DNA of 64,000 nucleotides from contig JAFQZK010000016.1 in the NCBI GenBank assembly GCA_017405965.1, forward strand, positions 1 through 64,000. The letters run 5' to 3'. This document shows, one piece after another, positions 18,294-26,462 of this stretch (position 1 is its first letter; the number at the start of each line of letters is the position of its first letter). The notes under the pieces are model-generated. The model did no database searches and was not told the origin of the DNA. It was given only the letters and a program-made list of their open reading frames with translations. The DNA is from Muribaculaceae bacterium. Lineage in GTDB: Bacteria > Bacteroidota > Bacteroidia > Bacteroidales > Muribaculaceae. The translations under genes and the position numbers were made by a program.

Positions 18294-18301
18294 TACCTTT
18301 G
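18294..18301 (+). promoter_or_regulatory. -7 box TACCTTTG upstream of rpmE
   Basis: TACCTTTG fits the -7 consensus. No exact TTTG lies at -33, only a T-rich stretch. It gives a leader of about 75 nt before rpmE, long enough for autoregulation, though no specific fold was recognised. Confidence 0.5.
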
Positions 18302-18376
18302 CACGCCATTACAAAAAATAGGCGTTTACCACCGCCAAAATATTGTAAGTTTAACATTTAAAGATATATCAAAACA

Positions 18377-18631
18377 ATGAAGAAGGATATCCATCCCAGC
18401 AACTATCGCGAGGTTGCTTTCAAGGACATGTCTAACGAGGAGGTCTTCATCACCCGCAGCACGGTGAACACCAAGGAGACCATTGAGATTGACGGTACCA
18501 CCTATCCCCTGGTGAAGCTCGAGATCACCAACACCTCGCACCCGTTCTTCACCGGCAAGCAGAAGCTCGTCGACACCGCAGGTCGCGTGGACAAGTTCAT
18601 GCAGCGCTACGGCAACCGCAAGAAGAAATAA
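18377..18631 (+). CDS. rpmE: 50S ribosomal protein L31 type B
   Basis: 84 residues: [19 protein letters not shown], then [22 protein letters not shown] and a basic tail. It lacks the CxxC pairs of zinc-containing L31, so it is the zinc-independent type B form, which in many bacteria replaces or is the only L31. It stands alone, with its own promoter box upstream and a strong hairpin downstream. Confidence 0.95.
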   Translation: MKKDIHPSNYREVAFKDMSNEEVFITRSTVNTKETIEIDGTTYPLVKLEITNTSHPFFTGKQKLVDTAGRVDKFMQRYGNRKKK

Positions 18632-18688
18632 GACACAGACAACATGGCATTACCGCCGTGAGCGCTCGCGGCAGGTATCAACAAGACA

Positions 18689-18731
18689 CAGCGACGCGCC
18701 CTTTCCATCAAGTGTGGAGGGCGCGTCGCTG
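18689..18731. terminator. Strong hairpin between rpmE and the DUF3667 operon
   Basis: Perfect 14-bp GC-rich stem (18689-18702 with 18718-18731) and additional pairing in the loop (TCCA/TGGA). It lies between the rpmE stop and the end of the convergent membrane-protein operon, so it may terminate both. T-runs are short. Confidence 0.7.
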
Positions 18732-18758
18732 GTTTATCCTCGCCAGTGAGTGGCAGCG

Positions 18759-19853
18759 CTACGGCAGGAACATCGTCTGCATTGACTTGATCATGTTGCT
18801 CACCGAGTTTTCGATTCCAAACTGGCCACATGCGGCCGTCGTCAACAACAGCGTTGCCACAGCAATCAGCGGGCGCAGCAGTATCCTGGGCCAAGCAATG
18901 TTTCCTCGCCAGGGCTTAGCGTTAATCAGCAAGACAACCTCCAGCAACACCCACAACAACGCCGAATGGTCAACAGTCCCCACCAGATAGTTGAACCCCA
19001 AGGACCTATCTCCCACAAAAAGACAATAGCACAAACCGCCGACACGAACCAGCACCTTGGTCACAGCTATGGCCAGGAAGACCGAGGCCACGATACGCCA
19101 CAGCGTCCCCCACCAGCCGTAGCCGAACAGCTGCTTGTAGTCACACCACAGCATGAGCGGCAGCACAAGCATGACCATAAAACCCGCCGCCTCGTCACCA
19201 CTGCCCGACAACGAGGGTATCAAGTCGAACACCAGTGTCACAATCAACATGTACAGCAGGAACTGCACCCCGACAAACACTTGGATGAAGAACCCTTGCG
19301 GCAAGGTGTGGCGAGGCAAACGTGGGGCTGTGCGGAACAGAAACCACACTGGCACAATAAACATCGAGAAACCCGCGAGCACCGCCCACTCGATGTGATT
19401 ACTCATCCAGTCATAGAAGTCGCCCATCAGGAACCCCTGCACGGCATTATTGCCGCTCTCATTTTCGACTTCAGCCTCAAAACCGATTCCCAGCAATCCA
19501 TAGACCAGCACCACAAGTACCGCCATGACAACCAGCATCTTGACCGGAGGGAAACTCACCTGACGCTTGCCGCTGATGTAGTCCCTTATCAGGTAACCCG
19601 GGCGCCACAGCAGTTGCCACAGCGTGTAAGGCAAAGAGCGGGTGCCCACGCCCCACACGTCCATGATGCCCTGCCACACGCTGTGCCAGGTGATGGGGCC
19701 ATAAGCGGCCTTCTGGCCGCAGCGGGGGCAGTAATTGTTCTCGCTCTCGGCGCCGCAGTTGCAGCATCCGTGATGATCATGACTGTCATGGTACTCAAAC
19801 GGCTGACGTTGCCACTGACGGAAACGATGATATTTCTCTTGTAACGAAAACAT
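18759..19853 (-). CDS. DUF3667 zinc-ribbon membrane protein (copy 2)
   Basis: 364 residues. An N-terminal zinc ribbon, CCNCGAESENNYCPRCGQK, is followed by the conserved WQLLWRPGYLIRDYISGKR segment and then five to six hydrophobic helices (about 105-360). This is the DUF3667 family of unknown function, common in Bacteroidetes. It is the last gene of a three-gene minus-strand operon, 21 bp after its paralog. The two copies share the ribbon, the RxLxxYxxGKxQVSFPPVKMLV block and the topology, but differ widely in the C-terminal membrane part. Confidence 0.85.
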   Translation of the reverse strand: MFSLQEKYHRFRQWQRQPFEYHDSHDHHGCCNCGAESENNYCPRCGQKAAYGPITWHSVWQGIMDVWGVGTRSLPYTLWQLLWRPGYLIRDYISGKRQVSFPPVKMLVVMAVLVVLVYGLLGIGFEAEVENESGNNAVQGFLMGDFYDWMSNHIEWAVLAGFSMFIVPVWFLFRTAPRLPRHTLPQGFFIQVFVGVQFLLYMLIVTLVFDLIPSLSGSGDEAAGFMVMLVLPLMLWCDYKQLFGYGWWGTLWRIVASVFLAIAVTKVLVRVGGLCYCLFVGDRSLGFNYLVGTVDHSALLWVLLEVVLLINAKPWRGNIAWPRILLRPLIAVATLLLTTAACGQFGIENSVSNMIKSMQTMFLP

Positions 19854-19874
19854 TGATCTCCTGTATTTTATAAA

Positions 19875-20924
19875 TTAACCATGAAATAACAAGCCATGCT
19901 TTATCAACTTGAAGGCCAGCAATGAGGCCAGCATTACCCCTAGCGCGATGAGCGGAAAACGCAGCGCCCGCGGCCAGCCAGCCGTGCGCCAAGTCCTGCG
20001 GTTGACCATGTCGGTAACAAGAATAAGCAGTGCCGCACAAGCGTTTATACCGACGATTGCGGCAAGTGTTACCATTATCATCTTCATCCCCACAGAAAGC
20101 GCCTCAAGCAAACTCGGGAAAACGAACAGATCCAGTCCACCCACATAGACAAGACAAACCGCCACCATCAAGCGCCACAATGTGCCCCACCATCCGTAGC
20201 CAAACAATGTCTTGAAGTCAAAGAGCGCCAGCAGCGGTAATATTACGGTCAATGCTATCGTCAGCGCGAGGTCCTGATCGACGTCGAGAATCAAGAAAAC
20301 AAAAGAGAAGACAAACAGAGCCAGATAAAACTGCACGTTCAGGAACACCATGATGAAGAAGCCCTGCGGTAACGTATGCAGCGCGTTGCGAGGAGAATGG
20401 CGAAAAACAAACCACATGGGGATGATGAAGAACAAGAACAAGAGCAGGTAGCACCATTCGGGGTGCGTCAAGATCCAGTCGAACACCCTTTCAACAAAAC
20501 TAAAGTTTCCCACGACGGCATCCTCATCATCAAACATGCCACCCCAGAACCCGGGGTTAACCAGCCGACCAAGCAAATTGACGGTTACGGCCACGATGAC
20601 CAGCATCTTGACGGGCGGGAAACTCACCTGCCACTTGCCGTTGATGTAGTCGCTGATGAGACGCCCGGGACGCACCACCAACTGCCACAACGACCTGATC
20701 AAGGAACGCGACCCCAGGCCCCAGACGTCCATCACACCGCTACGCACCGTGCCCCACGTGATGCGTCCAGCCGTCGCCTTCTGCCCACAGGCGGGGCAAT
20801 AGTTGCCCTGGTACTCATGTCCACAATTCACGCAGGCGTGCACCTGGTCACCGATTTTGTAGGCATCAGCTCCAGGATAGCGCACCAGCAAGGGTAATTC
20901 CTTTATAACTTCACTCAGCCTCAT
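19875..20924 (-). CDS. DUF3667 zinc-ribbon membrane protein (copy 1)
   Basis: 349 residues, paralog of the next gene. The zinc ribbon is CVNCGHEYQGNYCPACGQK (about 32-50), followed by VRPGRLISDYINGKWQVSFPPVKML and five to six membrane helices. The start overlaps the end of the upstream membrane gene by 14 bp, so the two are translationally coupled. Unknown function; the cytosolic ribbon next to a membrane bundle would fit a scaffold or sensor. There is a hydrophobic FxFxFFIIPMWFVFRHSP motif in both copies. Confidence 0.85.
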   Translation of the reverse strand: MRLSEVIKELPLLVRYPGADAYKIGDQVHACVNCGHEYQGNYCPACGQKATAGRITWGTVRSGVMDVWGLGSRSLIRSLWQLVVRPGRLISDYINGKWQVSFPPVKMLVIVAVTVNLLGRLVNPGFWGGMFDDEDAVVGNFSFVERVFDWILTHPEWCYLLLFLFFIIPMWFVFRHSPRNALHTLPQGFFIMVFLNVQFYLALFVFSFVFLILDVDQDLALTIALTVILPLLALFDFKTLFGYGWWGTLWRLMVAVCLVYVGGLDLFVFPSLLEALSVGMKMIMVTLAAIVGINACAALLILVTDMVNRRTWRTAGWPRALRFPLIALGVMLASLLAFKLIKHGLLFHG

Positions 20925-21534
20925 CGTGCGGGATAGTGGTTTCTACCTGGGCATTATCGGCAGGAGCTCCCGGCTCAACGGCAGGACGGGTCAGCGCTCG
21001 GCGCACGCGGCGCTCGGCCAGATACTCTTGCAAGCTGGTAAAGTTGAACAGCAGCAGGCTGATGCCCGTGATCAGTACAACCATCGACACGTTATCGCGC
21101 AACGAGGTCACAGCCAGCGACAAGATGCCGCACACGACCACCACAATCGGGCAGATGTAATACCACCCCTTGATATTCAGCGACTTGTGCGACAGCAGCA
21201 GATACACCACATGGAACAAGCCCAGCACAATCAGCAACACGCCCATCAGCAACTGCAGGATGCCGTCAAACAGGTGAGCCTTCAGTATCATCACCAGCCC
21301 GAAGCACAAGCCACCCACAGCGGGCAGCACGCCCAGGTAGTCGGTACTGGTGCGAGCATCGGCATGTCGCACCGCCACCATAATCAGATAAATCAAAGCG
21401 GGCAACATGAACATGGTCCCCATCACACGACAGCCCCACAGCATAACAGTGGGCACCCCGTGAAAGATGATGAGGATAATGCCAGCAAGCAGCAAAATCA
21501 CATTCGTCAGGAGGTTTATACTTACCTTTTTCAT
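20911..21534 (-). CDS. Multi-helix membrane protein (DUF308/HdeD-like)
   Basis: 207 residues with about six hydrophobic helices (10-30, 35-52, 70-87, 92-112, 125-145, 150-168) and a charged cytosolic tail (AERRVRRALTRPAVEP). The pairwise helix pattern resembles DUF308 (HdeD) proteins, but no diagnostic motif was recognised. It is the first gene of the DUF3667 operon. A near-consensus -7 sequence (TACTTTTA, minus strand, about 21542-21549) lies upstream. Confidence 0.7.
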   Translation of the reverse strand: MKKVSINLLTNVILLLAGIILIIFHGVPTVMLWGCRVMGTMFMLPALIYLIMVAVRHADARTSTDYLGVLPAVGGLCFGLVMILKAHLFDGILQLLMGVLLIVLGLFHVVYLLLSHKSLNIKGWYYICPIVVVVCGILSLAVTSLRDNVSMVVLITGISLLLFNFTSLQEYLAERRVRRALTRPAVEPGAPADNAQVETTIPHDEAE

Positions 21535-21628
21535 TAGTTTTTAAAAGTAAAAAGCGGGTTGTTAATAAATTTTCCACAAAAATATTTCAAAAACATCTAT
21601 CATCAAAAAAAAACACACAAAAAAGTAT

Positions 21629-21636
21629 TATCTTTG
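21629..21636 (+). promoter_or_regulatory. -7 box TATCTTTG of the lipid kinase gene
   Basis: TATCTTTG ends 6 nt before the ATG at 21643. Transcription would begin about 3-6 nt before, or at, the start codon, giving a leaderless or nearly leaderless mRNA. No upstream in-frame start exists. Confidence 0.6.
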
Positions 21637-21642
21637 CGGTGA

Positions 21643-22548
21643 ATGGAAGACAAACGCAGACACATAGTCGCTATCATCAACCCCGTGTCGGGGACAGGAA
21701 AGAAGGATAAAATCCCCCGCCTGATCGACACAGTGGTGGACAACAACAGCAATGACGTGAGCATCATCATGACCGAATATGCAGGTCATGCCCACGAAAT
21801 AGCGACTCAGGCCGCCAGCGACGGTGCCGATATCGTTGTCGCCATCGGCGGCGACGGCACGGTCAACGAGGTGGGTAGTGCCGTGTGCGGTACCGATACC
21901 GCCCTGGCCATCGTGCCTAGCGGCTCGGGCAACGGGCTGGCACGTCACCTGCGCATCTCGATGAATGCAAGTCGCGCGTTGCAAGTGCTCAACAACGGTG
22001 TGGTTGGCAGTTTTGACTACTGTACAGTGAACGGCAAACCCTTCTTCTGCACCTGCGGCATGGGCTTTGACGCGGCCGTGAGCTACAAGTTCTCGAACGA
22101 GGGCACCCGCGGTTTCATCACCTATGTGAAAACGACGCTCAGCGAGTACATCAAGTACAAGCCTCAAGAGTACCTGATCAACATCGACGGTGCCAAGTTG
22201 AGTGAAAAAGCATTTGTCATCGCCTGCTGCAACGCAGCACAATATGGCAACAATGCTTACATCGCCCCCCGTGCCACCATGCAGGACGGCCTGATCGACG
22301 TGACGGTGATGCACCCGTTCAATCTGGTCGAGAGTCCCCTGATCGGTGCGCGTTTGTTCCTCCGTCAGCTCAACCACGACAACCACGTGAGCATCTACCG
22401 TGGCAAGCGCGTGGTGATTGAGCGCCGTCATGATGACATTGTCCACGTTGACGGTGACCCGATGATGATGCCCGCCCGCATTGTCGTTGAGAATGTGAGC
22501 AAGGGCATACACATCCTTGTACCGCCAACGCTACCTGACGACGTGTGA
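21643..22548 (+). CDS. Diacylglycerol/lipid kinase (DagK/YegS family)
   Basis: 301 residues with the kinase fold: INPVSGTGKK (12-21), GGDGTVNEV (69-77) and PSGSGNGLARHL. The family phosphorylates diacylglycerol (or related lipids or sphingoid bases) with ATP, recycling it to phosphatidic acid. Bacteroidales make sphingolipids, so a sphingosine-kinase-like role cannot be excluded. It is the first gene of a run (48-bp gap) leading into the glycogen cluster. Confidence 0.88.
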   Translation: MEDKRRHIVAIINPVSGTGKKDKIPRLIDTVVDNNSNDVSIIMTEYAGHAHEIATQAASDGADIVVAIGGDGTVNEVGSAVCGTDTALAIVPSGSGNGLARHLRISMNASRALQVLNNGVVGSFDYCTVNGKPFFCTCGMGFDAAVSYKFSNEGTRGFITYVKTTLSEYIKYKPQEYLINIDGAKLSEKAFVIACCNAAQYGNNAYIAPRATMQDGLIDVTVMHPFNLVESPLIGARLFLRQLNHDNHVSIYRGKRVVIERRHDDIVHVDGDPMMMPARIVVENVSKGIHILVPPTLPDDV

Positions 22549-22596
22549 CAAAACACTAATTAGTCCATTAAAAAACCAAAAACAATATATGCGCCT

Positions 22597-24555
22597 ATGA
22601 GTTACCTGAAATTTGATAAAAACCTGATGATCAACCTGGAGCAGTCGCTGCCCAAGGAGATGTTGCGCACCAACCAGTCGGGAGCATACCACTGCACCAC
22701 CATCGTTGGCTGCAACACCCGCAAGCAGCACGGCCTGTTGGTCATCCCCGTCCCCGAGCTTGACGACAACAACCACGTGCTGCTGTCGACGCTCGACGAG
22801 ACTGTCATCCAACACGGTGCTCCCTTCAACCTGGGCCTGCACCGCTACAAGGGCGACACCTACAGTCCCAACGGACACAAGTACATCCGCGAGTATGACT
22901 GCGAGCGCGTTCCCACGACGACCTATCGTGTGGGAGGTGTGATTCTCAAGAAGGAGAAAATCTTCATCACTCACGAGAACCGCATCCTCATCCGCTACAC
23001 CCTCGTTGACGCCCACTCGGCAACGACGTTGCAGTTCCGGCCCTTCCTGGCCTTCCGCAACGCCAACGACCTGTGTGTAGAGAATGCTGTCGCCAGTCGT
23101 GACTATCAAGAGGTGTCGAACGGTATCGCCACCTGCATGTACAACGGCTATCCCACACTGTACATGCAGATGAACCACAAGCCCCGCTTCGTGTTTGACC
23201 CGCACTGGTACAAGAACATCGAGTACATCAAGGACCAGGAGCGCGGCATCCCCTACAGCGAGGATCTGTATGTTCCCGGCTACTTCGAGGTAGAGATCAA
23301 GAAGGGCGAGCCGCTCATCTTCTCGGCCGGTGTCGAGGAGGTGAACACCCGCACGCTCACCAAGATGTATGAGGACGAGATCAAGCCGCGCACCCCGCGC
23401 ACGAGCTTCTACAACTGTATGAAGAACAGCGCCAAGCAGTTCTACATCACCAACAACGAGGGCCACTACCTGCTGGCCGGTTATCCGTGGTTCAAAATCC
23501 GCGCCCGCGACGAGTTCATCGCGCTGCCGGGCTGCACGCTGTCGGTTCACCACCGCCAGGACTTCGAGCTTATCATGGACACCGCTCAGCGCGCCCTCTA
23601 CGACTGGATGCGCGACGGCACCCTCGACAAGCACCTCGACGGTCTCGAATTGCCTGACATTCCCTTGTGGGCCATCTGGGCCGTGCAACGCTATGCCCAT
23701 GACCTGAATGCCGAAGCTGCCCGCGAGCGCTACGGCCAATTGGTCAAGGACCTGATCAATTTCATCATCAACGGCCACCATCCCAACCTCAAGCTCGAGG
23801 ACAACGGCCTGCTGACCACCGACGGCACCAAGCGTCCCGTCTCGTGGATGAACAGCACCCACCCCGACGGCACACCGCTGATTCCGCGCACAGGCTACCT
23901 GGTTGAATTCAACGCCTTGTGGTACAATAACCTGCGCTTTGTGACCGATGAGCTGTTTGCCAAGCAAGAAGAGGAAAAGGATTTCGTGGAGTGCTGCGCC
24001 AAGATTGCCGAAAAATGCAAACCGGCATTTGTCGAGACCTTCATGACCGACTACGGCTACCTGTATGACTATGTGAACGGCAGTTACACCGACCTGAGCG
24101 TGCGTCCCAACATGGTCATCGCCGCCGGTCTCGACTACAGTCCGCTTGACCGCCGCCAGCGCAAGCGCGTGCTCGACATCGCCACACGCGAGCTGTTGAC
24201 GCCCAAGGGCCTGCGTACCCTCAGCCCCAACAGCTACGGCTACATCCCCTGGTACCTGGGCACCCCCGAGGAGCGCCAGACAGCCTACTATGCCGGCAGC
24301 GCCCGTCCGTGGCTGATGGACTTCTACAGCAAGGCCTACATCCGCGTGTTCGGTCTCAACAGCATCTCGTTCATCGAGAGGATGATGATCGGCTTCGAGG
24401 ACGAGATGAAGGAATGCTGCATCGGCTCGCTGAGCGAACTGTATGACGGCAACCCGCCCTTCATCGGCCGCGGCGCCGTGAGCTTCGCTCCCAACGTGGG
24501 TGGCATCCTGCGCGTACTGCGCACCTTCAAGAACCTTCACATCATTGACGAATAA
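22597..24555 (+). CDS. Glycogen debranching enzyme (amylo-alpha-1,6-glucosidase, GH133)
   Basis: 652 residues. The N-terminal beta domain has NQSGAYHCTTIVGCNTRKQHGLLV and the C-terminal (alpha/alpha)6 barrel carries GYPWFKIRARDEF, TTDGTKRPVSWMNSTHPDGTP and RPWLMDFYSKAY. The family removes alpha-1,6 branch glucose from glycogen in the cytosol. With the following GT4 and GH57 genes it forms a cluster conserved in Bacteroides. The start follows a 48-bp gap after the lipid kinase, and the next gene begins 20 bp after the stop. Confidence 0.92.
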   Translation: MSYLKFDKNLMINLEQSLPKEMLRTNQSGAYHCTTIVGCNTRKQHGLLVIPVPELDDNNHVLLSTLDETVIQHGAPFNLGLHRYKGDTYSPNGHKYIREYDCERVPTTTYRVGGVILKKEKIFITHENRILIRYTLVDAHSATTLQFRPFLAFRNANDLCVENAVASRDYQEVSNGIATCMYNGYPTLYMQMNHKPRFVFDPHWYKNIEYIKDQERGIPYSEDLYVPGYFEVEIKKGEPLIFSAGVEEVNTRTLTKMYEDEIKPRTPRTSFYNCMKNSAKQFYITNNEGHYLLAGYPWFKIRARDEFIALPGCTLSVHHRQDFELIMDTAQRALYDWMRDGTLDKHLDGLELPDIPLWAIWAVQRYAHDLNAEAARERYGQLVKDLINFIINGHHPNLKLEDNGLLTTDGTKRPVSWMNSTHPDGTPLIPRTGYLVEFNALWYNNLRFVTDELFAKQEEEKDFVECCAKIAEKCKPAFVETFMTDYGYLYDYVNGSYTDLSVRPNMVIAAGLDYSPLDRRQRKRVLDIATRELLTPKGLRTLSPNSYGYIPWYLGTPEERQTAYYAGSARPWLMDFYSKAYIRVFGLNSISFIERMMIGFEDEMKECCIGSLSELYDGNPPFIGRGAVSFAPNVGGILRVLRTFKNLHIIDE

Positions 24556-24575
24556 CCAAGAGGAGGAAACAAGAT

Positions 24576-25838
24576 ATGAAAGCATTAATGTTTGGCTGGG
24601 AATTTCCGCCTCACATCCTGGGTGGACTGGGAACAGCGAGTTACGGACTCACCAAGGGCATGTGGGAGAACGGTGACATGGACATCACCTTTGTCATCCC
24701 CAAGCCCTGGGGCGACGAGCCCAAAGATTTCGCCAATATCATCGGCGCCAACAGCACGCCGGTAGCGTGGCGCGACGTGAACTGGGACTATGTGCAGAGC
24801 CGCATCGGCAACGTGATGGATCCCCAGATGTACTTCAACCTGCGCGACCACATCTACGGCGACTTCAACTACATGAGCACCAACGACCTGGGCTGCATTG
24901 AGTTCTCCGGTCGTTACCCCGAGAATCTGCTCGAGGAAATCAACAACTATAGCATCGTTGCCGGCGTTATCGCCCGCACCGTGGACTGTGACGTGATCCA
25001 CAGCCATGACTGGCTCACCTACCCTGCCGGCATCCACGCCAAGCAGGTGACGGGCAAGCCCCTGGTCATCCACGTTCACGCCACCGACTTTGACCGCTCT
25101 CGCGGCAATGTCAACCCCACGGTCTTCAGCATCGAGAAGGACGGCATGAACAACGCCGACCACATCATCACCGTGAGCAACCTGACGCGCCGCACCGTTA
25201 TCGAGAAATACGGCATCAGCCCCGACAAGGTGACGACGGTGCACAACGCCGTCGAGCCCCTCAACGAGGAACTGCTCAAACTCGAGGCACCTCCGGGCAA
25301 GACCAGCAAGGTGATCACCTTCCTGGGCCGCATCACCATGCAGAAGGGCCCCGAGTACTTCGTCGAGGCCGCTGCACAGGTACTGCACAAGGTCAACAAC
25401 GCCCAGTTCGTCATGGCCGGCAGCGGCGACATGATGGACAAGATGATACGTCTGGCCGCCAAGCGCGATATCGCCGACCGCTTCCACTTCACCGGCTTCC
25501 TCAAGGGCAAGCAGGTATATGAGATGCTGGCAGCGAGTGACGTGTACATCATGCCGTCGGTGAGCGAGCCCTTCGGTATCTCGCCGCTCGAGGCGATGCA
25601 GATGGGCGTGCCGTCGATCATCAGCAAGCAGAGCGGATGCGCCGAGATTCTTGACAACGTCATCAAGATCGACTACTGGGACATCAATGCCATGGCCGAT
25701 GCCATCTACAGCATCATCCAGTACCCTGCGATGTTCAACGAGTTGCGCGAGCAAGGCCTTGCCGAGGTGAACCAGATCACCTGGGACAAAGCCGGTGCCA
25801 AGGTCATCAACATCTACCGCAACCTGATCAACCGGTAG
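24576..25838 (+). CDS. GT4 glycosyltransferase of the glycogen cluster
   Basis: 420 residues, GT-B fold. The N-terminal acceptor side opens with MFGWEFPPHILGGLGTASYGL. The C-terminal donor side has FLGRITMQKGPEYF and the E-x7-E signature EPFGISPLEAMQMG. It lies between the debranching enzyme and GH57 amylase, as in other Bacteroidales, so it likely extends or initiates alpha-glucan chains (glycogen-synthase-like), with a nucleotide-glucose donor. Substrate assignment is inferred from context. Confidence 0.88.
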   Translation: MKALMFGWEFPPHILGGLGTASYGLTKGMWENGDMDITFVIPKPWGDEPKDFANIIGANSTPVAWRDVNWDYVQSRIGNVMDPQMYFNLRDHIYGDFNYMSTNDLGCIEFSGRYPENLLEEINNYSIVAGVIARTVDCDVIHSHDWLTYPAGIHAKQVTGKPLVIHVHATDFDRSRGNVNPTVFSIEKDGMNNADHIITVSNLTRRTVIEKYGISPDKVTTVHNAVEPLNEELLKLEAPPGKTSKVITFLGRITMQKGPEYFVEAAAQVLHKVNNAQFVMAGSGDMMDKMIRLAAKRDIADRFHFTGFLKGKQVYEMLAASDVYIMPSVSEPFGISPLEAMQMGVPSIISKQSGCAEILDNVIKIDYWDINAMADAIYSIIQYPAMFNELREQGLAEVNQITWDKAGAKVINIYRNLINR

Positions 25839-25860
25839 CATCTTTTGCCTATTGCATCAA

Positions 25861-25875
25861 CCGCCCTTTGGGCGG
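25861..25875 (+). other. Short hairpin before the GxxExxY gene
   Basis: Stem CCGCCC / GGGCGG with a TTT loop, followed by an AT-rich inverted repeat TAAACAA...TTGTTTA just before the ATG at 25903. It could be an attenuator or a weak terminator. Confidence 0.5.
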
Positions 25876-25902
25876 GAAATTAAACAAATTTTAATTGTTT
25901 AA

Positions 25903-26379
25903 ATGACAGCTAAAGAACATAATGAGTTTTACAAATTCTTCTATGACATCACCGGTGAAGCCATGAATGTTCACAGTGAATATCATGAAGGATTGCTAGA
26001 ATCGGCATACGAAGCTGCGTTAACATATCTGCTCAAGTCCAAGGGATATTCAGTAGACAGACAAGTATATCTGCCAATCTATTGGAAAGACGTGAAGTTA
26101 GAACAACATTATTGCATGGATTTGGTTATTAACAAAGATATTATAGTTGAGCTCAAGGCCATAAGTAATATCGGAAAGCCACATCGCAAACAATTGTGGA
26201 ATTATATGAACCTCACTCACAAACCCTTTGGAATGCTAATGAACTTTGGAGCAGAGACATTTTATAGTGAATGGTATCACCGTCACGAGGATGGAACCAT
26301 CGAAAAAATAATTTGGCGCAATCCTATCGATGAGCTGATTGAGCAAAGGACAGATAGAATCATCAATAAACTCATGTGA
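25903..26379 (+). CDS. GxxExxY family protein (PD-(D/E)XK nuclease-like)
   Basis: 158 residues. HEGLLESAYEAAL carries the GxxExxY signature and CMDLVINKDIIVELKAI has the D...ExK arrangement of the PD-(D/E)XK nuclease fold. Biological function is unknown. It sits between two genes (GT4 and GH57) that are normally adjacent, is visibly AT-richer than its neighbours, and is bracketed by two 6-bp-stem, 3-nt-loop hairpins (25861-25875 and 26408-26422). This suggests a recent insertion that left the operon readable. Confidence 0.85.
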   Translation: MTAKEHNEFYKFFYDITGEAMNVHSEYHEGLLESAYEAALTYLLKSKGYSVDRQVYLPIYWKDVKLEQHYCMDLVINKDIIVELKAISNIGKPHRKQLWNYMNLTHKPFGMLMNFGAETFYSEWYHRHEDGTIEKIIWRNPIDELIEQRTDRIINKLM

Positions 26380-26407
26380 TCTAAATGATTTGAATTTGAT
26401 TAATTTC

Positions 26408-26422
26408 CCGTGCGAAGCACGG
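26408..26422 (+). other. Short hairpin after the GxxExxY gene
   Basis: Stem CCGTGC / GCACGG with GAA loop, 28 bp after the stop. It has the same geometry as the hairpin at 25861-25875. Confidence 0.5.
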
Positions 26423-26462
26423 TCAATATATTAGAATAAATCAATTAAAAACTAAATAAGAT

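Noticed and set aside
22531-24585. 684-codon minus-strand frame opposite the debranching enzyme
   Set aside because: Shadow of a GC-rich gene; it has no family motifs, and the opposite strand has a clear GH133 enzyme.
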